The position numbers and the translations under genes were made by a program. A DNA stretch of 64,000 nucleotides from Symsagittifera roscoffensis (taxonomy: Eukaryota > Xenacoelomorpha > Acoela > Convolutidae): contig NC_087068.1 of NCBI RefSeq assembly GCF_963678635.1, forward strand, positions 9,246,027 to 9,310,026, in the 5' to 3' direction. Under the pieces are notes generated by a model. That model saw only the letters and a list, made by a program, of their open reading frames with translations, was not told the DNA's origin and did not search any database. Positions 18,307 to 27,100 of the stretch are shown piece after piece (positions within the stretch are counted from its first letter, which is position 1; each line of letters begins with the position of its first letter).

Positions 18307-18716
18307 TGAGTTAGGACCGAGTTGGTTAACTCATAGAGTAATTTCGGATAGGGTACACCGTCTGCTCGTCACGCTATCTTATTTTCGGCCGGATAGATTC
18401 GTGCAACTTCTTAGTCTAATACCGATCCTAATCTTACTCTTATACTATCTAGTCTCAGGTTGTTTAACTAGTCTCTGCTAGGCTCAATAGATCTAGGGTA
18501 TACTGGTTTATTGCGGTTGCTGAAGTGCTCGGGAGAGTCCAACTAATTTCTAAGTTAAATTCAAATCTCTCTGGTGCTGAAATTACAAGTAACTTCAGCA
18601 CTTACAAATAAGTGGGTTGTTAGTTAGATGGATCATGATTGGTTAATATTAAATACTTTACATTGGTAAAATATCTAAATTATCCAATCATAAAATGTAG
18701 TTTAGATCAGGTTCCA
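18307..18716 (-). repeat. 5' LTR of element 1
   Basis: The outer 211 bases (18506-18716) are identical to window positions 1-211. The inner boundary at 18307 is inferred from a TG next to the candidate primer site, giving an LTR of about 410 bp with TG...CA ends. CCAAT-like sequences occur in element sense near the outer end. The right flank, starting ATCTG at 18717, is host DNA. Confidence 0.65.
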
Positions 18717-19404
18717 ATCTGTTGATTTTTTTCTTTTTCTGTTAGTCACTTTTGAGGACAACTGTAGTCGATTTCTCTTTGGATGTGGTCGGACTTTTCT
18801 ATTCTACTTGCACAGCTACTGGCTTATCTTGTTTTCTATTGCAAGTGATTTTAAAAATGTCTGTCAACCCTTTCCGCCAATTTATCTTAATCTGTTTTTT
18901 TCGACGGAACATGTCCCCTAGGAATGGTAAGTTGTTTGGTTTCGGATGTGTTTTATGAACTCATGAATAGCTTTTTAGCATATTGGATCTTTCTCATATA
19001 TTTAAACAATTCAATTTGCTGCATGTTTCTTCCATAAGATGAATAACGTTCTAGCATAAATGTTTCAACCAGAAATAGCTAAGAATAAATTTGGTAGTCA
19101 AATTTAAATATCATATTAAAGACCTTTTTTCCGTAATTTCGGATTCTTATAGAGGATGTCTGTTTCGACAAAAAAATTCTAATTCTTTTTATGTTTCCAG
19201 ACTATATAGACAAATTAAACAGAGGCTTAACTCTAAATTTTTCTACTACTATTTTAACGTTATTTAAGTTATTATAACCAATCATTCTTGCGTTTTTACA
19301 CCTTAATAGTCATTTCTAGTAAAAAGTAACAGAAAAATAGACAAAAAAAAACTTTTTAAAATCAGTGTAGTCGGATAATTCTTTGCTGTTTGCACAGTCT
19401 CCGG
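18717..19404. other. Host DNA with two 3' ends of a dispersed hairpin repeat
   Basis: The region contains two 3'-terminal fragments of the hairpin repeat family described for 42891-43444. One is near 18785-18830 (GTCGGA..., TACTTGCACAG, then GGCTTATCTTG). The other is at 19362-19409 (GTCGGAT..., TTTGCACAG, then CGGCTATCC). I see no gene other than the exon that begins at the second fragment. Confidence 0.5.
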
Positions 19405-21091
19405 CTATCCATAATACCCCATAATACCTTTTCTCTTCTGATTTTGATTTTCGGTGTTCTTCAGTTCCATTTTGGCGTCTCTCAGTTGCTCGTTAGTCCT
19501 ACTGTTGTACTGCTGCTCTCTCTTCTTAATTAGACCCTTTCTCGTTTTCATTACAGATAGTGAGTCTTCTTCGGCCACTTCCTCATAGATGCCACTGCTG
19601 CTATCTTCACTGATCTCGGGTGATCTTACAGTCCAAATTGGAGGATCCAAGTTTTGTCCATGCTGAAATGAAGGAGCTTGAGCTTAAAACTTGGTACTTT
19701 CATTTTTTCTTTTTTAGAACTCCATGTCATAAGTTATCGGAAATGAAGCTGCTTTTTTGATGACCAAATATAAGTTTGAAAATCAAAAGTCCAAAACTGA
19801 AGTTTTGAACGGTTTATTGTTTTTTTTTGTCATGGCTTCAATTTAACTGTATCAATTTCAGTGGATCGCCACAAATCACTTGGCTGCAATTTGTTTGAGA
19901 TGGTTCAACTAGCCTAATTGGGAAAAATTGATTCAAAAGTTTGCTCATCAAATAAAAGCGCATAGTTTCCATACCTCTGCCGACAAGGGCAAAATACACT
20001 CTTGTTTGGGTTCATCCATTTTCATGTCTTGCATCTTCTTAAAAGACCTCCTGGCCGGCTCGTATCGCATCACAGGCTTCAGGTTCTGACGTTTGTCTTG
20101 TTTAGGAGTAGTCTGAGTTGTTCTGTCTGTCTTTTCAAACGAGGCACTCGAATCGCAATTTGGATTCGGACCTATAGCCTCTTTGTGTACTTCGACCTCG
20201 GTTGTATTATGTTCGGTTACCACAATCGAAGCACGTCGCTCAGTGTTTTCAGGATTTAGTTTTATCTTCTCTGAGATTTGCGTTGTCATTTTTTTGGTCG
20301 GCGGATTCGAAGATGTCCTCCGACTGACCATGTGTTCGCTTTGAGTATCATACTCAGAGCTGGAACTGTCCTCGCGTGCGGGATAGACCGGATCTATCAC
20401 GGCACTGGCTCTGATAATGACCGGCTTAGGCGGACCAATTAGGACGATCTCGTCGGAGATGTCTGATTCTTCGTCCTCTGTCGTTGGAAACTGGGAACAT
20501 GACACGAGTCTTCTGATTTCCTAGAATATATGCATGAACTCTTTCCTGAATATGATAAAGTATAAATTATTAGGGGGTAAGTTTTATTTAAATAGTTTAT
20601 GCAACTCTTAGGCCTCTAGTAAGGAAAATTTGAATCAAAATTCACTTAATCTCTTTTTTGGCTCTGTATAAAGTGATATGAGCCAATCCACTGAGTCACA
20701 CTAAAATGATTCCTGTTTCTAGCGGAAGCCATTCATCAGGTTTCGTAAACTTTTTGGAGTTGGCACTGAGTTCCAATTTTAATTTTTTGGACGATTATGT
20801 TGGTTATTGTTAGCTAGTTACCTGTGAGCAACCCTTGGTTAGAACCATAGCAGCTGTCTGGAAGTTTTTGATCTTCAAAGGGGGCGTGGCCACATATTTG
20901 TCCGCTATTTCATTTCCCAACACCTCTGTATCCTTGACCTCAATTGAACCTTTGATCTCGTCGATAGACGATGGTTCGTTCTCGTCTGAAGATTCGTAAC
21001 TGTCATCATTGGTAGAAAACGAACTGCAAGTAACCAGTTTTCCCAGCTCCTGAAGCGGGCAATTATGGCCAACTGATTTTTGAATTCTCAT
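19405..21091 (-). CDS. Three-exon host gene for an acidic, disordered protein
   Basis: Three minus-strand exons join in phase 0: 21091-20822 (donor GTAACT), 20520-19975 (acceptor TATTCTAG, donor GTATGG) and 19662-19405 (acceptor CATTTCAG, TAG stop), giving 357 aa if 21091 is the start. The product is rich in Ser, Glu and Asp (DDSYESSDENEPSSIDE, DEESDISDE), with a Lys/Arg/Gln-rich C-terminus, and looks intrinsically disordered. I recognise no domain. An in-frame TAG directly before the ATG supports the start or marks an exon edge; further 5' exons are possible. The stop codon lies within the end of a dispersed repeat (19362-19409), so the present C-terminus may be repeat-derived. Confidence 0.6.
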
Positions 21092-21757
21092 CTACGCATT
21101 AGGAGTTTGAGTTCCATTTAAATATGAATAAAGGTTTGGGTTTGACGCATATTTTCATTTGTGTGAACTTGTGTTTATTTCAAAAATGCATTCAACGTTT
21201 TTGTTCCGACCATAGAAAATGGGGAAAAACTTTGTATTCGGTTGTGTTATAGTTTTTCCACGCAGAATCAGGTACCACTTATAATCATCGGAGTGGGTTG
21301 AGGGTTGAGTGATATATCATAATAAAAGCATTTCAGTCGTGTGTCGAACAAAAAATTTCCAAATCGAGAAAAACCCGTTTGATTTTAATCTTATTGTTAT
21401 TTTCACCCTTGCGATAAGCAAGGGTATTGCAATCTTGTATTATATTTTTTCCCGTAGATAACTTTGTTCACTGGATCTCTACTTGTAAAAGATTTCCACT
21501 TCTAGCCAAGTTGAGTTTTTAACAGCTTTTTGTTGTAGTTCTGGGTCTAAAGCTGAAAAAGTTTTCAGATTTTAATACAGTTCTGGGTCAAAGCTGACAA
21601 AGTTTTCAGATTTCAATACATGTTTTGTAGGCTTTATGTAATTCGTTCCAGTTTATGTCGGCTTATTTGCCGGTTTTTTTTTTTATTTATGTAAAGTTTT
21701 TAATAATTTTTTTAAATACTTTTTCGATTCAATTTGAAGAGTGTTAATATCGTTTAT
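21092..21757. other. Host DNA left of element 2, with repeat fragments
   Basis: A 5' fragment of the hairpin repeat family begins at about 21200 (TTGTTCCGACC) and runs to about 21350 with the conserved GGTACCAC and GATATATCAT blocks. A short hairpin ACCCTTGCGATAAGCAAGGGT lies near 21410. A 42-bp unit is tandemly duplicated at 21537-21619. No gene seen. TTTAT at 21753-21757 is the left target duplication of element 2. Confidence 0.6.
21537..21619. repeat. Two-copy 42-bp tandem repeat
   Basis: Units at 21537-21578 and 21579-21619 share AGTTCTGGGTC, AAAGCTGA, AAAGTTTTCAGATTT and AATAC, with small differences (about 90 percent identity by eye). Confidence 0.7.
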
Positions 21758-21956
21758 TGTAGCGTACCCATAAATGGCACGCTATTGATAGCCATGAAAT
21801 AAGTGCTATATTAGAAATTGATGTCATAAATTATTAATGTTAAAATCCCAAGCATGCAGTTGAACAAGTTAGTGTTTATTAAAAGTAAATAGTGAGTTAT
21901 TAGTTGGGACATAATATTGAATATCGAGCTAGCTGAAAGTAATAAAGTTTACTAAC

Positions 21957-21994
<38 letters not shown>

Positions 21995-22159
21995 ACTAAC
22001 CAAAGTTAAATTCAAACAGCTGAGAAAGTGATAGAGATAGAATCCATGCTGTCGGGGCCCATGCGTCCGTATTGAGATACTGCTAAATCAACTCCAGTTA
22101 ATACCATTCAATAACATCTAGAAACCATGCGGGTTAATTAATAAAAGCAGTGCATTACA
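21758..22159 (+). repeat. 5' LTR of element 2
   Basis: This 402-bp LTR starts TGTAGCG and ends TTACA. I saw no difference from the 3' LTR at 37136-37537, including a run of exactly 33 A in both. AATAAA at 21941-21946 is followed by GTTTACTAACC, the A tract (21958-21990) and a second GTTTACTAACC, so the polyadenylation site appears marked inside the LTR. It is flanked on the left by TTTAT, which recurs after the 3' LTR. Confidence 0.95.
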
Positions 22160-22717
22160 TGGTGATAGTTCGCGAACGACAGTACAGTGACAATCTCCAC
22201 TCATCCAGCTAGACGAAATCCAGCTAGACGACATCTTGAGGGCGAGCTGAAACAGTAGATCAAGCGCAGCAACTGTGTCAAATCAGAAATGTGAACTTAC
22301 TAATGAGTGTTTTGTGATTCTGTCAATTGAGGAAACTACATTCAAGTGAAGTAACTGGAAAACTCGAGAACTTTCGTCTCTACAAACTTGTAGGTCAAAC
22401 TATTAAGACTCTTGTGCTATATATTAGTGAGAAGTATTAAATTGGTGTGCGCTCAAATCAAAAAACATTGAAATCAATCATGATCATTGGAAATCATTGA
22501 AAATTGGAGGAGCGTAAATGCAGTAGATTGAAGCTTAAAGACGGAAAACTCTAAAATCGAAATCAGCATTAGCATTGAATTAGCCTTACTAACAATTTTA
22601 ACCGCGCTGTGCTAAAATATCAGCTTTTTCGTGATAAAACCAACCCAGTTCGTTCATATAAATTTTATAAATTGTTCAAACCTAACTGAAAACAGACTGA
22701 AAATCATAAAACTGTAA
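22160..22717 (+). other. Element 2 leader with candidate primer binding site
   Basis: Immediately after the 5' LTR the sequence begins TGGTGATAGTTCGCGAACG, in the position and with the TGG start of a primer binding site. I could not assign the tRNA; GTTCGCGAAC is itself self-complementary. The remaining about 540 bases to the gag ATG show no coding frame. A CCAGCTAGACGA motif is directly repeated near 22205-22230. Confidence 0.5.
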
Positions 22718-24118
22718 ATGGCGCACGCTCAAATCTCAGTTAACCCGTACGGAGGGACGGATACCGAAGATTTTTCACAATTCGAACAACTCTTCAACGG
22801 ATTCATCGGAGTCGCAGGCGTATTACCGGCTCAACAAGCGAATTTTCTACAACTCCACTTGCGTGATAATGCACTTCGTTTCTACCAGACATTACCAGAT
22901 GCGACTAGAGCAAACGTAGTCGACAGCTTAACAGCGTTGCGCGATCATTTCAGTAATCCGCAACTCCAAGAAGTCCATGTCTTGAAATTGGAACAGCAAA
23001 AATGCGACTTAAAGAAGGATACGCCAGAAAACTTCTTGGTGACCTTACAGAAAAAAGCGCAAAAAGCGTACCCAACGCCAGAAATACCAATTCCTGACCC
23101 AATTGATGCAGCAGCTGTCAATGCCGCATTAGAAGCAGCACGACATGCCAGAGAAACTGCACATCGTCAAGAACGGTTGGACGCAGTAAGGGATCATCGA
23201 GACGCACAAATTCGAAGACTGTTTGTAAAAGCTATGCCTGGATGGCTTCGTGCAAAGCTCATGGAACAGCCTGCGGGTAACACGGTACAAGACCTTTGTA
23301 TGTATGCAAGGAGACAGCTGGTCATCCGAGATATGTGCAGAAAAGAAGATTATCCAGAGGATGGATTTAACGAAATAAGTGAGACTGTGTCTGATAATCT
23401 TATCAGCGCCTTATCGAAGCTTACTGCGACGCAAGAAGCTATGGAGAAGCAAGTGAACGAAATTCGAACTCAAATGAACGATAGAGATCGTCAAGAAGCA
23501 TCGACATCCGCACAGCGATCAACAAATCAGCAAACGCAACAACAACAACAAGAACAGCAGCATCAGCAGAATCGTTTCCCAAATAATAATAGTGGTTTCC
23601 AACGAGGATTTCGTGGAGGAGGTAGAGGTTACCAGCCGAGACAACCCTACTCCGGACAATACACGAACGAATACTCACCCAGAAATCATTATAGTAGAGG
23701 GAATAATAACTTTAGAGGTCAGTACCTTTATCAAAACAACTTCAGATCCGGATACCAAGGAAGAGGAGGAAACTTCCGAAGTCCTTACCCATTCCCCCCT
23801 GGGAATCAGCAGCAATGGCCTAGGAGACCATCGAATTACCAGAATCAGAATTACCAGAATCAGAATTACCAGAATCAGAACTACCAGAACCAGTACCCAC
23901 AATCGAACCACTTCCAACAGCAGTCAGTCAACCAACAGCAAGCAACAAACGTTGACATTCAAGCCCCAAACGGCCCGTATATGCCCGTAATTCGATCAAC
24001 CCCTGTGCTCTGCGATACATGTGGTTACCCTAACCATACCGCCAGTCAATGTTATATGAGACCAAAACCTCAAGGAAGGGGACAATCCTTCCCATTCCAA
24101 AATCAGTCAAAAAACTAA
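22718..24118 (+). CDS. gag: Element 2 Gag, 466 aa
   Basis: The frame starts at ATG 22718 after the leader. The N-terminal half is capsid-like (FNGFIGVAGVLPAQQANFLQ, followed by a retrotrans-gag-type helical region to about residue 230). A Gln-rich stretch and an RGG/Asn/Gln/Tyr-rich region follow, which contains four near-identical NYQNQ repeats (15-bp units at about 23830-23895). A single CCHC knuckle (CDTCGYPNHTASQC) lies near the C-terminus at about 24011-24052. The gag stop (24116-24118) directly follows a slippery heptamer. The product is expected to package genomic RNA and form particles. Confidence 0.93.
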   Translation: MAHAQISVNPYGGTDTEDFSQFEQLFNGFIGVAGVLPAQQANFLQLHLRDNALRFYQTLPDATRANVVDSLTALRDHFSNPQLQEVHVLKLEQQKCDLKKDTPENFLVTLQKKAQKAYPTPEIPIPDPIDAAAVNAALEAARHARETAHRQERLDAVRDHRDAQIRRLFVKAMPGWLRAKLMEQPAGNTVQDLCMYARRQLVIRDMCRKEDYPEDGFNEISETVSDNLISALSKLTATQEAMEKQVNEIRTQMNDRDRQEASTSAQRSTNQQTQQQQQEQQHQQNRFPNNNSGFQRGFRGGGRGYQPRQPYSGQYTNEYSPRNHYSRGNNNFRGQYLYQNNFRSGYQGRGGNFRSPYPFPPGNQQQWPRRPSNYQNQNYQNQNYQNQNYQNQYPQSNHFQQQSVNQQQATNVDIQAPNGPYMPVIRSTPVLCDTCGYPNHTASQCYMRPKPQGRGQSFPFQNQSKN

Positions 24119-27100
24119 TAGCGCCACCGAGTCAAGAGTCAGAACGAAAAACCGAAATAAACGATACCAAGCAAAAAACACCTAACGCTAAACCGAAAAG
24201 ACGCCAAAAAAACATAAAAACTTCAAAACGTTCACGATTGAATAAATTGGGGAAAAATGAAGCCGAAAATAGTAATTCCAATAAAAAGCTATCAAATGCA
24301 TTTCCACACGAAATACTTGATTTATATGCTGTTATACCGGAAAGCGACAAAACACTTTCTTATGTCAAACTTCAATTCGCACCCAAAACCTTTAGGCGCG
24401 CCCTGGTCGATACAGGAGCGTGTGCAAATGTTATATCACAGACAAATTTCAACGACCTCAAAACGGATAAATTCTTATATCAAGAAATAGTGACACAAAA
24501 GTCGAAATTGAAACGAGTACGAATGGCCGGAGGTCAACTTGTACCAATAGAGATCGAAGCAACAATATGTTTCAAAATTGCAGCAAAAACGTTCACGGAA
24601 ATTTTCCTTGTGTTACCAACAGCGAATTCAATGATACTAGGAAACTGTTTTTATAAAAAACACGACGTACAAATTTGTCCGAAATATGATCTTTTGAAAT
24701 TTCCCGATGTAACAACTCAAATAAATGAAATCAAAACCCCAAGTTCTAAACGACATAAAAAACAAGCGCTCCGAGTACCAGTAATCCTTTCGAAGAAATA
24801 CGTTATTCCGCCGCAGAAAACGGTGCTTTTAGAGTGTTTTACCGAGATCGACATTAAAAATACTATCGGAACAGTTGTACCAGTCCCCGAATTTGAAGAC
24901 GAATCCAATATTGCGCTAATGTCATCAATCAGTGAGACTACAGATGATAGCAAACTGTATATTTCAGCACTTAATGTAACCGATCATGTAATAACTTTGC
25001 CGAACAAGAGCACAATCGCAAATTTTTCGATCTTAACATCAACAGACATGAAAAATATCATCCCAATTGACCCACAAACGTTGGCTTTAGCAAAAATGAC
25101 CAACCCGGAAAATGTGAAACATGAAATCAATCAGCTCATTCAAGTGAATAAATCAAATGACGTGAAACCTATCAAACCAAAGCCAGAGTATGAAAAATTT
25201 TGGTTCCCGACACCGGAAACGTGTGAAAACCCTAACATTCTTACCCCAATTCAACGGGAGATCTATGACCAGATCCTCCATTTTAAGAATCTTGAACTTT
25301 GTGAACCGAAATCAAGTGACCATGATAGATTGACATTTCTAGATCAATTCAATTGGGAAAATTCCGTGTTGACAAATGAGCAAAGGTCACAAGTGGAACA
25401 TTTACTTGTTAAATACTCGGATATATTTGCCAAACATCGATTTGATGTCGGATACAACTCGGAATTGCAAATCAAACTAACACCGGAACACCAACGACCT
25501 CTGTACACACAAGGTCCGCCTACGCCTATCCACCTACGAAAAGAATTAACAATTGAACTTGCACTTATGCATTACTTTGGCCTTATAACGACATTATCAC
25601 AATCAAAGTACAGTAGCCCATTGTTTGCTCACCGAAAGCCATCAGGAAAACTCCGCATGCTTATTGATCTAAGAAGAATAAACCATTCGCTCAAGAATGA
25701 TTATTTAAACACGAACTTTCCAATCTCAAATATGACAGATGCCTCAAATCATTTTGCCGGAAAGAACTTGTTTACAAAACTTGATTGCTCACAAGCATAC
25801 CATTGTGTACAAATGGCAGATGACATTTCGGTTCAATTGTTGGCATTTAACTTTTCATCACGAACTTATGCATACAAATGCCTAGCGCAAGGTCTAAATA
25901 AGTCAGTAACGGGTTTCAGTTCATTTATTCGGCACTACTTAGATCCATGCCTAGCAGGGGATATGTGTACACAGTTCATGGATGATATAGGAAGTGCAGT
26001 GCACACGTTTGATGAACTAATTCCGAACTTGTCAAAAATCTTTGAATGTATTCGAAAATCAGGACTCAAATTGTCCCCAAGTAAATGTGAAATAGGTACG
26101 CAAAAAATGAAATTTCTAGGAAACATCGTAACACCAGCAGGAGTCTCACCAGAAGAGACCAAAATCCAAAAATTTCTACGTAATATCAGAATGCCACAAA
26201 CAGCGAAGCAAGTTAAGAGACTAATCGGCTTTGTACAGTTCTTTAGGAACTATATGCCTAGCCTTGGTGATAAATTGCTACCGTTTTACAAGCTACTAAA
26301 GCAAGATGTTGAATTTCGAATTTTAGATGAACATCGCAAAGGTCTCGAAGTTCTTAAACACGATCTTTTGCAAGCAACAACCATAACGTTAAGACTACCA
26401 AAACCTGACTTACAATATGTGATCCTTTGTGACGCGAGTTGCCATGGAACAGGATTCGTCCTCATGGTCGAAGATTATGTAAATACAGAAAATAAAGGCA
26501 AAACAAAGACGTATGCACCTGTTTCTTTTGGATCACGACTTTTTAACGAACCACAGCTCAAATTCTCGATTTACTATAAAGAATTCCTAGCCTTATATTT
26601 TGCCCTAGATCATTTTGCACATTTCATATGGGGCGCCTCAAAACCCGTTATAGTTTTGACAGACAACAGAAGTCTAACGTCATTTTTTCAATCGAAATCA
26701 ATACCACCATCAGTTTGGAACTTCCTAGATCGAGTTTTAGCATTTAATATTGTCATAGCACATATACCAGGCAAAGCAAATTATGCAGCCGACTTTTTAT
26801 CACGCATGCAGACTGACCCGAATGCATCTCTTTCCCTACGCTTAACAGATAAAATACCGGTCCGCGAAATACATATTGATTCAACGGCAAAATTACCGGA
26901 TGCATCACTCAATTCGATAGAGATAAAAGAGGCATTCTCCGACCAAGTAGTAATGACCAATGAAATACGCCAACAATTAGAGTCGCTGGGTCTTCTTGAG
27001 ACTTACATGCTAAAACAAAATAAAATCGAAAATTCTGACGAACTGGAGGCGCAAGCGTTTGTACGATTAGTCGGACCAACAATATCAGCAATTGATTACC

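Larger units (their letters stand above)
1..18716 (-). mobile_element. Giant Ty3/gypsy-type LTR retroelement with env-like gene (element 1)
   Basis: The element is bounded by identical LTR sequence and is at least 18.7 kb long, much larger than the 5-8 kb usual for this group. Element-sense order is LTR, about 1.25 kb leader, basic ORF (17053-16586), short ORF (16611-16486), gag-protease (16544-12783), pol (12761-8391), two small hydrophobic ORFs (7791-7376), an ATG-less frame (7370-6234), an env-like gene (6246-3628), an unknown gene (3631-1826), about 1.6 kb non-coding, LTR. RT, RNase H and integrase order and a single CCHC knuckle indicate Ty3/gypsy (Metaviridae). The target duplication cannot be seen because the left end lies outside the window. 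LTR identity over 211 bases suggests a young insertion, yet there is an in-frame stop between gag and pol. Confidence 0.9.

Noticed and set aside
23830-23895. Short regular repeats that look like a small array
   Set aside because: They are 15-bp coding repeats (NYQNQ) within gag, not CRISPR; there are no spacers.
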